Assembly (NCBI GenBank): GCA_036365515.1
Contig: CM070873.1
Location: forward strand, 176,997,604-177,061,603
Direction: 5' to 3'
Length of the DNA: 64,000 nucleotides
Source of the DNA: Torymus aiolomorphi
Taxonomy: Eukaryota > Arthropoda > Insecta > Hymenoptera > Torymidae
The notes beneath the pieces are model-generated. The model did not search any database. It was not told where the DNA came from and saw only the letters and a program-made list of their open reading frames with translations. Made by a program: the position numbers and the translations under genes. Shown here in pieces: positions 46,168 to 55,357 of the stretch; the first letter of the stretch is position 1; every line of letters begins with the position of its first letter.

Positions 46168-46980
46168 ATGGATGCGAGCGAAGATTTTTACATGGTACTG
46201 CCTAGCAACAGTAGTATGGATTTCTTTCCCGATAACACAACCAGCTGTTTCACCACGCATTTGCCGCGCGAGATCAAATTACACGGAGAGTGGCAGGTCG
46301 GCCTGGTGGAAATTCACATACCATGTAGTATCGTGCATTTTCAAGACAATGACGCCTTTTACACTTTTAGTTCGTACAGCGAGGACGGCAACGAAGAGAC
46401 TGAGAAAACACTCTGCCGTTTTCCAGTCGGCATTTACGACTCTCTCCAACAGCTGACAGACGCCATAAACAACTCGAATGACACTTATAAGCATCACATG
46501 CTTGAACCCGTAAAGGAGAGCAATGGCTATTATGCCATCAGACGCAAGTGCGACTGTCAACAGCCACATACGACTCATTTCAATGACAAAATTCTGCGCA
46601 TTTTTGGCTTCGATGACGAACCCGGGAAAAAAACTCTGTTTACGACCTTTAACCATGGCGCACTGCGAGAAATTGTAGCTGAGAGGCCAGCCTCGCTCTC
46701 GCGCGCCATACCTGATCAACTGTACGTTTATACAGATATTTGTGAGCCCTACACAGTGGGGGACACACAGGCCGCCCTCTCGCGCATCGTTTCCTTGGAT
46801 AACTCAAAATTCAAATACGGCTGCAGTGCTGTGCAGCGTTTCACATCCACTCACTACATACCGCTTCTCTATCATAATTTTCACAATATTATCATCGATA
46901 TAAGAGACCAGCACGGGCGTCGCATTCCATTCGAGTACGGTACGCTGACTGTGACACTCCATTTCAGGCGAAGTCGCTGA
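46168..46980 (+). CDS. Minor capsid (penton-like) protein
   Basis: 270 aa from ATG 46168. It begins with FYMVLPSNSSMDFFPDNTTS followed by a beta-rich body (WQVGLVEIHIP, GIYDSLQQLTDAI, LYHNFHNIIIDIRD) and ends in a strand-like TLTVTLHFRR. The LPSNSSMD..PDNT start and predicted beta composition match the penton/minor capsid proteins of Polintons, which are single jelly-roll vertex proteins (family knowledge). The frame is intact. The stop is one base before the next ATG, so it is part of a tight late-gene cluster with the pVI/pX-like and major capsid genes. Confidence 0.82.
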   Translation: MDASEDFYMVLPSNSSMDFFPDNTTSCFTTHLPREIKLHGEWQVGLVEIHIPCSIVHFQDNDAFYTFSSYSEDGNEETEKTLCRFPVGIYDSLQQLTDAINNSNDTYKHHMLEPVKESNGYYAIRRKCDCQQPHTTHFNDKILRIFGFDDEPGKKTLFTTFNHGALREIVAERPASLSRAIPDQLYVYTDICEPYTVGDTQAALSRIVSLDNSKFKYGCSAVQRFTSTHYIPLLYHNFHNIIIDIRDQHGRRIPFEYGTLTVTLHFRRSR

Positions 46981-46981
46981 G

Positions 46982-47491
46982 ATGGCTCATTACACTAGAT
47001 ACTACGACGAGCAGATAGGGGGCGGTGGCGGTGTGAGAAAAGTTTTCGTGGGCTCGCCCTTTCAGCGAGGGCGTGGCATTGGCTCTTGGTTAGGAGGCCT
47101 CTTTCGCCGTATTCTCCCGTACGTCAGAAGTGGCGCTAAGGCTATGGGGAAAGAGACCCTGCGCGCAGGTATGAAAGTCATAGACGATGTCGCAAACAAT
47201 GGTGTCAATTTCAAGGAGGCCATAAAATCGAGAGCCGGAGAATCGGGAAGGCATCTCAAGAGAAAAGCGGCCGAGAAAATTAGCGAGATCATGAAGGGTT
47301 CGGGGTATAAAACTACCAGGCGCGTCAAACGACAGCGGCAGTCGACAAAGACACGCACAAGCACCCGTACCTCGCGGAGTAAGCGTAAGAAAAAAGTTAC
47401 ATCAGTCGCGCGCAAGACTCGTAAAGCGAGCAAGAGAAAGCGGAAAAGCCCTACTTTTCGGGACATTCACGATATTTTCGGACCAAAGTAA
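46982..47491 (+). CDS. Adenovirus pVI/pX-like basic virion protein
   Basis: 169 aa. The N-terminus is Tyr/Gly-rich (HYTRYYDEQIGGGGG), then an amphipathic GIGSWLGGLFRRILPYV segment, a helical middle and a very basic C-terminal third (KTRTSTRTSRSKRKKK..). The GIGS(W/F)LGGLF pattern before a basic tail is typical of Polinton and adintovirus proteins related to adenovirus membrane-lytic pVI or core pX (family knowledge; precise orthology uncertain). It probably links genome and capsid. The frame is intact and lies between the penton and major capsid genes. Confidence 0.78.
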   Translation: MAHYTRYYDEQIGGGGGVRKVFVGSPFQRGRGIGSWLGGLFRRILPYVRSGAKAMGKETLRAGMKVIDDVANNGVNFKEAIKSRAGESGRHLKRKAAEKISEIMKGSGYKTTRRVKRQRQSTKTRTSTRTSRSKRKKKVTSVARKTRKASKRKRKSPTFRDIHDIFGPK

Positions 47492-47500
47492 ATCTTAAAA

Positions 47501-48835
47501 ATGTCTTTCTTGCACTCTCACTCGTCAGAGTGTATGTCGAGCGAGTTAGACCTTTTCTCTCTCCCATCTACTCAAACCTCCATCGAGGGTAGCACTTTTT
47601 TGAACTATAAGCCTGTCTCCTCGATCAGCGACGAGGGTGATGCCCCCATCGAATTCGTCGTACCCAGTGCCAGCGAGCATTACATCGACCTCGCACACAC
47701 CATGCTCTTCGTAAAAGCACAAATACTTCCCAGCGACGACCCCGACTCAAATCTAAAAGTTGGCCCCGTAAACAATCTTCTTCATTCAATGTTCAACCAA
47801 ATCGATATTTTTCTCAATCAAAAGCTCGCCTCACCACCCAACAACATGTATGCGTACAGAGCTTACATAGAGTCACTGTTGAGCTATTCACCCGCTGCCA
47901 AAGATTCTCATCTCACAGCAAGCCTCTGGTACGATGATACACCCGGCTGTATGGAAGGTGCTCCGGAAAATCAAGGAATCGGGTAGAACAAAGGTCTCAT
48001 TCAGAGACAATACTTTACGAAAGAGGGGCGCGCATTCGATATGATTGGCCATCTGCACTGCGACTTGTTTAATCAGGATAAAATGCTCATCAACGGCGTC
48101 GAAATGAGAGTGCGCCTAGTGCGTAGCAAGGACGCGTTTTGTCTGATGGATTCCACAAACGATGGCCGTTTCGGAATAAAAATAAAAGAAGCTACGCTTA
48201 TTATTCGCCGCGTCAAGATAAACCCCGGTATTTTGATCGCACACGCCAATACATTGGCCAAAGCAACAGCCAAATACCCCATTACGCGTGTCGAAGTGAA
48301 AACATTTACGCTTCACACAGGCATCCTAGGTGATAGCATCGATAATGCGATTCTGGGCCAACTGCCGAAACGTATAATCATCGGCTTCGTCGATAACAAA
48401 GCGTTCAATGGAAATCGTGCGCTAAACCCATTCAACTTTCAACACTTTGACATAAATTATCTCTCGTTGTATATCGATGGCGTTGAAATACCAAGCAAGC
48501 CATTACAACCGCACTTTACGGGTAACTCCCCAACATTTATCGAAGCCTCCCAAACACTCTACTCAGGCACAGGAATACATTTTCTCAATGAGGGCCTAGG
48601 CATAAACCGCTACAACTATTCAATCGGTCATTTTCTCACGGCATTCGATCTCACGCCTGATTTATCAGCACACTGCCACTCTCATTGGAACCTCGTGCGT
48701 TCGGGCAGTGTACGCATCGAAGTGGGGTTCGCATCAGCACCGACTGTTACAATAAACTGCATTGTTTACGCCAAGTACGATAACGTTCTCGAAATAGACT
48801 CCACACGACAAATTTTAACGGATTTCAGCGCCTAA
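47501..48835 (+). pseudogene. Major capsid protein (double jelly-roll type), one in-frame stop
   Basis: The frame runs 445 codons from ATG 47501 and is broken only by TAG at 47984-47986. Sequence on both sides is collinear and beta-rich (DEGDAPIEFVVPSASEHYIDL.., VNNLLHSMFNQIDIFLN, then VRLVRSKDAFCLMD, YPITRVEVKTF, FNFQHFDINYLSLYIDG and a C-terminal RIEVGF..TINCIVYAKYDN). The opening, in which a short D..I.F.V proteins strand precedes NNLLHS.F, and the NPFNF.HF motif are typical of Polinton major capsid proteins (family knowledge). The stop lies after about one third of the protein. Only this position separates the gene from an open frame. Confidence 0.88.
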
Positions 48836-49020
48836 GTACTAACACACACGTGCGACGTTGCCACGTGCGACGTTGCCACGTACGTAAAGAAAAAGTGGGG
48901 GTACGCGCACCCCGCTGCTCACGCGTCCCGCTCTCTAGCATCAGTTCGCTTTTTCTCTTACACGCGACCGCACGCGCACACAACTGCTTCCATTTCTCTA
49001 TACGCACTCACTCTCTCACA
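48836..49020. other. Late-gene spacer
   Basis: Contains a tandem ACGTGCGACGTTGCC (48847-48877) and an initiator-like CATCAGTTC near 48940 that may start the following transcript. No gene was found. Confidence 0.5.
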
Positions 49021-49671
49021 ATGGACTACGTAATTGATATTCAAGGTTTCCGTGATACGGAAAGAAAGTTTCTACCCAAGGAAGTGGCCGTTACGTGCCT
49101 ACAAAAGAAAATTAGCGGTCATTGGATAGTGCAAGCACCACATAGCTTTGCCGAATTGCCGGACGATCTCAAAGAGACAAACACCTTTCTCGCTGTCGAA
49201 GTTCACGGCCTTCAATGGTTTGACGGGGAAGTAACACTTTGCCAACTACATCGTCACCTTTACAACATAGCCCGAGTGTCGCGAACGATTTACACACGGG
49301 GTGAGGAGAAGGCCCGCTACATCGAAGCGCTTCTCGGACGCCGCGCCATCAACTTGGAAAGATTTAAGTCACCATCGTTTAAAGAACTCGTGAGAATGTT
49401 CCCGACCAATACACTGTGCACAGCGCATTCAACGAAAACATTACCGGCCAAACAAGAGCATTGTGCTCTTTACAAAGTTAACCAGCTAAAAAAGTGGCTC
49501 TATTCGATACTTCCTGTAGAATGGAAAGCGCTCCCTAAAGAAAAAGTGGATAGTGAGATGTTCACTAAAGCGATTTACGCCTACGCGCGAAGGGGTACAA
49601 ATAGCGACACCAGTAGCGATAATAATGACATATACGTCACGGCCGCCGAGTACGACGCATCCACCGAATGA
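49021..49671 (+). CDS. Conserved Polinton protein (216 aa), possible nuclease-like fold
   Basis: The start is ATG 49021 (MDYVIDIQGF). The upstream GC-rich extension to 48850 is rejected because it is low-complexity repeat. Order of visible blocks: DIQGF...FLPKEVAV, WIVQAPHSF, FLAVEVHGLQWFDG, IYTRGEEKARYIEALLG, and a C-terminal CALYKVNQLKKWLYS. Proteins opening with this D.QGF..F.PKE pattern occur in insect genomes near Polinton capsid genes (family knowledge). The pattern recalls the first motif of RNase H-like exonucleases, but the usual second acidic residue of that motif is Gln here, so a catalytic role is doubtful. The frame is intact and ends four bases before the protease. Confidence 0.65.
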   Translation: MDYVIDIQGFRDTERKFLPKEVAVTCLQKKISGHWIVQAPHSFAELPDDLKETNTFLAVEVHGLQWFDGEVTLCQLHRHLYNIARVSRTIYTRGEEKARYIEALLGRRAINLERFKSPSFKELVRMFPTNTLCTAHSTKTLPAKQEHCALYKVNQLKKWLYSILPVEWKALPKEKVDSEMFTKAIYAYARRGTNSDTSSDNNDIYVTAAEYDASTE

Positions 49672-49675
49672 AAGA

Positions 49676-50224
49676 ATGAACACCAATGAAATAACTCACG
49701 TCATTGAAGGACTCTCTGCTAATTCAATCGGAGTTTACGCAGCCAATCACATCCCTAGACGACTGAGCCACCCAGCGGCAATCATTGCAAATCTCGATAC
49801 AGCGGACAAGCCGGGCTCTCATTGGGTGGCTTTCTACATAGACAGTCATGCACGAGGTACCTATTTCGACAGCTATGGACTACCGCCATCGTCGCGACAT
49901 CATCTCGATCTACTCAGAAGAAATTGCAAGTGGTTCAGGTGGAACAAGAAGAAGTTGCAAAGTTTCGATTCTAAAGTGTGCGGCGAATATTGCGTTATGT
50001 TTTTGCATTTTATGTGTAGTGGTTTTACTTTACAAAAATTTTGTAACATCTTTACGACGGATGCTCGATCCAACGACAAAATAGCTGCTAAATTTTATAA
50101 AATTATAAAGGTCAAAAAATTAAAAGAAAAAAAAGATGCCCGCGCGTACAATTTCCCGTGTGCTACTTCACGGGGGTACGGGTCGTGCACTCAGGCATGT
50201 ATGCCATTGAACCATTATTATTAA
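49676..50224 (+). CDS. Adenain-type cysteine protease
   Basis: 182 aa from ATG 49676. An upstream in-frame GTG start overlapping the previous gene is rejected. The expected catalytic set is visible: His49 in GSHWVAFY, Asp65 in TYFDSYG (Asp at the Asp/Glu position of the family), oxyanion-helper candidate Gln95 and Cys106 in VCGEYCVMFLHF. It belongs to the C5/Ulp1-like fold used by adenoviruses and Polintons to process virion proteins during maturation (family knowledge). The tail is Lys-rich. The frame is intact. It closes the plus-strand structural cluster. Confidence 0.92.
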   Translation: MNTNEITHVIEGLSANSIGVYAANHIPRRLSHPAAIIANLDTADKPGSHWVAFYIDSHARGTYFDSYGLPPSSRHHLDLLRRNCKWFRWNKKKLQSFDSKVCGEYCVMFLHFMCSGFTLQKFCNIFTTDARSNDKIAAKFYKIIKVKKLKEKKDARAYNFPCATSRGYGSCTQACMPLNHYY

Positions 50225-51561
50225 TCTTTCTAACTTTAAGATATATTTTGCATTGCTAATATATGTATGTATGTATGTATGCGTGATTGTTCATTACTTG
50301 TAAAACTTAATACTGAAATGAAGCAGACCCCTGTTCAAAAAGTGTAGTTAATTTTAAGCATCGATTGTGCCTGTCTCGGTTATACCATATGTATTCGCAG
50401 ATTGTAAGTTTTTGTCTCTTCCCAAAATTTATGTATTCATAGTTTGTAAGTTTATGTATTCATAGTTTGTAAGTTTATGTATTCATAGTTTGTAAGTTTG
50501 ATTGAATAAAAAAAATATTACATAAATCATGTATTCATTTACAGACCTTTTCATTTTCCCACTCCTGAAAAAAGAAAAAAACAGTTAAATTCATTTTCCT
50601 CCCGCGAGAGAGAGAGAGAGAGAGTATTAAAACGTTTTGTTACGAAATGCATGTGTAACTTAAACCCCGCGACACTTAAATGTCGTTGAACAAAGAGTGC
50701 GTTCAATGTATGCGCTTTGACTTTTAAGCAGTTACACATTTTTCTTTCTCACGCCCTCTTGAAACCGGCCGTTAAAACTATTAAACAATTGACACGTTCA
50801 TGATGATGGTGAAGTGTTCTTAGAACCACTTAACGCTGTTATCGCGTACATATCACAGCGCGCATTTCCTTCTCATAGAACAAAGAATGCATTTGCCTCG
50901 TAAAATTGAGAGCACATTCTTGAAACTGACCGTTAAAGTCGTTGAACAATTGACACATTCACGACGAGAGTGAAGTGTGTTTAGAACCACTTAACGTTGT
51001 TATCGGGTACTGTTATAGTTACACGTCACAGCGCGCATTTCCTCCTCACGAAAATCTTTGTCGTGAGTGTGTGATTGGAAGCGCTAAACAATGGACGCAT
51101 TCATAACGACAATTATTGGAAACATTTATCGAATACAGTCATAAACCTAATATTTTTTTCTCGCCGTCTACCCCCACCACCGGGTACGTTACGTCACACG
51201 CATTCTCATTGGTGGCGCGACCGCCTCCCACTGCTGGCAGCCCCTACCACATCTCGACGCGCACGCCCAAACGAATAGCGCAGCCGTCGACGTTGCGTCA
51301 GTCTAGTAGAACACGCTACACCAGCAGCAGCAGTCAAGTCAGCTGTAGAAAGTACATCTCAGTATTTCTTTACACACAAAGTGAGCCAGTACAGCTTCAT
51401 CGCAACACGCTACACCAGCAGCAGCAGCAGTCAAGTCAGCTGTAGAAAGTACGTCTCAGTATTTCTTTACACACAAAGTGAGCCAGTACAGCTTCATCGC
51501 TTCAGTCACGTGAATTAGTATTTCTTTTTTAAAAACAAGTTTGCGACAACAGGCTTTAATA
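50225..51561. repeat. Noncoding region with several tandem repeats
   Basis: No supported gene. (TATG)n occurs at 50263-50281. Units of about 25-33 bp around ATGTATTCATAGTTTGTAAG occur at 50385-50495. There are two copies of a ~165-bp unit (AACAATTGACACRTTCA.. to CACAGCGCGCATTTCC) at 50768-50930 and 50930-51060, with a partial third. Two copies of a ~96-bp unit (CGCTACACCAGCAGCAGCAG..) occur at about 51312-51405 and 51406-51502. The region could be the control region for the 51562 gene. Confidence 0.7.
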
Positions 51562-52161
51562 ATGATGAATCAAGACGAGCTTCCACAAACCTTGCTTTTT
51601 AATACAAGTTACGCACTCAATAAGTCTCACACGAAGTTTGCATACCTTGGATTGCAATATTACGCCGGCCATTTCCGTGCTGTGATTCAATTCGGCGGCG
51701 ATACTTCGCCACGCAAATACGTAACCATGGAAAGCAGCGCGTGGGAGGAATTCACCACACATTTTTCTGCAATAATGTATCATCTCTACGGGCCCAAGCG
51801 GGCGGATGTAAAAATAGATCTAACAGAGCACGAGCTTGATTTGACCACTGCGTATAGCTCGAGAGTACTTGGAATCATTCAGAAGAAAAAAACATCGGAG
51901 CCCGTGTCATTACGGAGCCGGGTGTATCGGCATGAGGCGCAGGCTTGGGACACCACCGACGGCATGCATATCGATACATCCAGTGGCGCAGGGGTTGGGA
52001 ACGACGACAACGAGAACGCACCAGCGCAAAAGAAGAGAAAAGCTGAAAGACTTCCTAGTGTTGTGATTATGCGTAATACTTTTATAATATTAAAAAGCAT
52101 GCGTGAGTGTATCGAGTTGCGCCTTCGAGAGTTAGAGGATATGTCCACGTATGTTATGTAA
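51562..52161 (+). CDS. 3'-end accessory protein of Polinton B (199 aa), possible PC4-like fold
   Basis: Starts at ATG 51562 (a second ATG follows directly). The N-terminal half reads YAGHFRAVIQFGG.TSPRKYVTM..SAWEEF, which has the strand-strand-strand-helix rhythm and basic pattern of PC4-type single-strand DNA-binding domains (weak resemblance, inference). Then come an acidic/low-complexity linker (SGAGVGNDDNENAP), a KKRKAERLP nuclear-localisation-like stretch and a helical end (MRECIELRLRELED). The frame following the stop in another phase (to 52409, ..KVLEESRAIDKC..) may be a frameshifted extension. The gene has no visible copy A partner, since that region is outside the window. Confidence 0.5.
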   Translation: MMNQDELPQTLLFNTSYALNKSHTKFAYLGLQYYAGHFRAVIQFGGDTSPRKYVTMESSAWEEFTTHFSAIMYHLYGPKRADVKIDLTEHELDLTTAYSSRVLGIIQKKKTSEPVSLRSRVYRHEAQAWDTTDGMHIDTSSGAGVGNDDNENAPAQKKRKAERLPSVVIMRNTFIILKSMRECIELRLRELEDMSTYVM

Positions 52162-52889
52162 TGTATGATGTAATAATAGACAGTTTGAAAGTACTCGAGG
52201 AAAGCCGCGCTATTGATAAATGTTTCGACGGTTCCACATTTTCTAATCTTTATAATGATCACAAAGATGTGTTAATATCTAATGTAAAAAACCGAATGAT
52301 TTATTCAAACTTTGGTAGTTCGAATGTGGAAAGACTGTATGTAGAAATAAAATGTCTTTATTTACCGACACTAGAAAAAGATGTATACGAAACCGTTAAT
52401 AATCAATAAATACAAATTTTAATTGAATTGCCTTCTCCTTCTTCATTATTTCATAATCCTACTCTTACGCCCCCTTCCCCACCATCGCTCACTCGATCTT
52501 AGATATAAGCTAATAGTAGCACAGTCGCGAGAGCAAAAGGTCTGCAGCCTTCACGGAGTACACATCATGGGGCCACCATTCAGCAAGCAGACACCAGAGG
52601 ATAAACAGCCTCTCATTGATAAACAAAAGAAAGATTATTCATGATCAGATAAAGATTCATCGCGATATAAATCTTTTTCAACCAATACCAATTCCTTTTC
52701 CAAAAAACAAGGTTATTCACGATATAATTAAAACTTAATACAAAAAAAACGGCCCTTTTCAGGGCCACAAACTCATTATTACGTATACAAATCTATTTCT
52801 TATACTTTGACCGCTTGGGACACCCGCTGCGCTGACCGTCGAACGTCGGAGGACTAGGAATGCAGGCCCATACCTGCACCATACAAAGG
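52162..52889. other. Region between the accessory gene and right TIR
   Basis: An open frame to 52409 could be a frameshifted extension of the previous gene. After that I see no supported gene. A small frame at 52423-52644 has a hydrophobic start but no other feature. Confidence 0.45.
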
Positions 52890-52900
52890 ATCTCTCTCTC

Positions 52901-52953
<53 letters not shown>

Positions 52954-52964
52954 TATGCGCGCGC

Positions 52965-53009
<45 letters not shown>

Positions 53010-53075
53010 ATGCGTCCGCGTAAGCCACATAATTTGTACGTGTGTATGTGTGTGTGTGTGTGTGTGTGTGGGTGT

Positions 53076-53127
<52 letters not shown>

Positions 53128-53605
53128 AAAAATAAAATATTTTTATAAACATTTTTTCAGTTCTACCCTCACCCACCACCCACCGGCGCCCACCACCTCC
53201 CCACCCCCCTCATCCACCTTCCACCACCCCCTCTCCCACCACCCACCGCCTCCCCATCACCCAACACCCACCGCCTCCCCCTCACCCGCCTTCCACCTCC
53301 TCTCTCTCTCTCGTATATGGTCGGGTATACTGAGGCATATCATATTACAAATGGAGTAGGGGGTCGCGCTTCTGTATGGGTCATTAAGCCAAGTGCTATG
53401 TAAAAATAGTAGCTAATTAACCATGTCAATGGGTGTTTTGTTTACACAACAGTTGCGGTTGAAAACAATAGGCCCATTGACATGGGACAGCTACTGTGCA
53501 GCTACTGTTTACATAACACTTGACTTAATGACCCTTCCCGGGGCGCGAGCCCCCCTCCCCCACTTGTAATATGATATGTCTCGCTATACCTGACCATATA
53601 CTACT
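52890..53605. repeat. Right TIR of Polinton B
   Basis: Inverse of 34240-35158: (CT)n, GTATGCGCGCGCG, (GT)n, TGAGATGCGTCCGCGTAAGC, (GT)n, AAAATATTTTTATAAACATT, CCACCC minisatellite, then the terminal palindrome (about 53333-53600). It ends ..CCATATACTACT at 53605. Confidence 0.93.
53333..53600. repeat. Terminal palindrome of right TIR
   Basis: Inner GTATATGGTCGGGTATAC and outer TATACCTGACCATATAC are inverse copies, with paired GTCATTAAGCCAAGTG and CACTTGACTTAATGAC between them. It mirrors 34245-34512. Confidence 0.9.
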
Positions 53606-53611
53606 CACAGT
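53606..53611. repeat. Target site duplication, right, Polinton B (CACAGT)
   Basis: Exact repeat of 34234-34239 directly outside the right terminus. Confidence 0.95.
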
Positions 53612-54945
53612 CATATGGTCATCTCTTTACGAGTAACCATTTCTGCTTGTTTTTTTGATGATTGAAAAGGCATGGCTAATAATACTCCGTACCTTCTTAA
53701 TACATACTGGGTTCTGAGCTGGGCACGTTTCCTGTCTACACACAATTTTATTTGGGTATACGCCAGCTATCAATGCTGCTTTTATGACAGCCCAGTTTTC
53801 AAAATTTAAATTTAAATTTCTGATATCACTTGATCCTCTAGCTTTTACAAAACTTGAAACTCAAAGTTGACTAAAAAGTTTAGTTTTCATGCCAACTACA
53901 ATTTCCATAACAGCAGCTCATACAAAGTTTTTTCACAAAAGACTCATCCATTTACTCTCATATTTTGCCAAAGTTTAATATATTACATTATCAATTTCAG
54001 TTTCTAAATATGAGCTTTCACGCATTTTTTATATATTCAATAAAATAAAATTATAATTTTGGACTCCTGTTAGTACTATAGTACTATTAACCTCACTAAT
54101 TTTCTGTTTCTAATAATTTTGATGAAGCTTAAAACTACAATACTTACAATATGTATCTGTGCAGGTTCTAATTATTTTTTAGTATTTGATCATAAGAATA
54201 TTTTTAGTATTCTAGTGTATAGTACTAATATGATTTCCAACTAGATAGATGATCTCTTCTATCAAAATGACAATTTTCTTATTTTATTTTGAAAATCTAA
54301 TTGTTAAAAACTTGTATTCTAATCAAACTAATTCTTTCATTTTCATAATACTTTTTTCAGACTTTCTGTGCAATACCGTCTAAAACATCTTAGTTGTAGC
54401 TTCCTAACAGCGTTTGTCACACTTTGAGAATCTAATGAATGTATATCACATTGGAGAATGAAATCAGGATGAGGATATTTCTACATTATTTTCTTGTAGA
54501 TGAAACTTGTAGATTTCCATTTCTTCAGGCAGTATCTTTCTCGATATTCTTTTATAGTAGATATGACTTCTTCAAATTATTATTGATACTACTTAAATTT
54601 ATAACCCACGCATAATCTTGTAAATTAAAAAAAATCACAACCAGTTTATGAACTAAGAATCACTAAGAATAAAAGCTTTCTTGACATTCTTGTATGGATA
54701 TAACTTTTTGATATAAAATACTTGAGTATGATGTACTTCCAAAATAAAATCTGAGAAAATCTTACATCTCACTATTTCCGAGTTTTAATAATGCTAGTTT
54801 ACCTTTAGAAATCATAGGGCCAGTAAAGCATCGATAACTAAAACACCATAAAGTAGAACAAGGCTCTGCTAAAGGAATGTCTGCAACAATATTTCTTTTT
54901 GTCTTTACTACAGGAGGTTGCGTCCTTTTACAGACTTAAACATTC
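53612..54945. other. AT-rich noncoding flank
   Basis: No gene was found. About 53800-54900 is similar, in inverse orientation, to about 26300-27500 (shared phrases around CTTGAAACTCAAAGTTG, AGTTTATGAACTAAGAATC and GATATTCTTTTATAGTAG). Confidence 0.65.
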
Positions 54946-54958
54946 ATAAATTTTTTGT
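54946..54958. repeat. Target site duplication, left, PLE dimer (13 bp)
   Basis: ATAAATTTTTTGT is repeated exactly at 61738-61750, bracketing the whole palindromic PLE pair. Confidence 0.85.
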
Positions 54959-55045
54959 TAAGTAAGTTAGGAAGCTGATGGTTCTACTGCCTAGGTAGTA
55001 ATTAAATAAAAACAAAAGTTTTTAAAAAATTTTTTTAAAAAATTT

Positions 55046-55090
55046 ATTCCGACGTTTCGGACGGTTTATTTCCGTCCCTTTTCAAGGTCT
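55046..55090 (-). ncRNA. Hammerhead-like motif, left PLE copy
   Basis: On the minus strand: CCTTGAAAAGGGACGG, a short loop, then CCGTCCGAAACGTCGG. The GGGACGG/CCGTCC stem followed by GAAAC fits stem II and the 3' core of a hammerhead ribozyme, which PLE terminal repeats are known to carry. The 5' core (TTGAAAA instead of CTGATGA) is altered, so activity is doubtful. Confidence 0.4.
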
Positions 55091-55357
55091 GTGAAAATAC
55101 ACACAAAATACAAGTTTATTAACATAAAAAAAGACACTAAAATTGATAAACACTCGCTTAACAACACTTACCAAAAAACTATATATACAAATATAAATAA
55201 GTGGACACAATAAGAGACCACTAGTCAAAGTGAGACGGCGCACGCAATTTCCCAGTATTTATCATCTCTAGAGTATGTATAGGAGGGGTAAGAACTACGA
55301 AACACTTTAGCCATAAATACACAATAAGATATGTAAACCTATAATAGTAAGCCTTGT

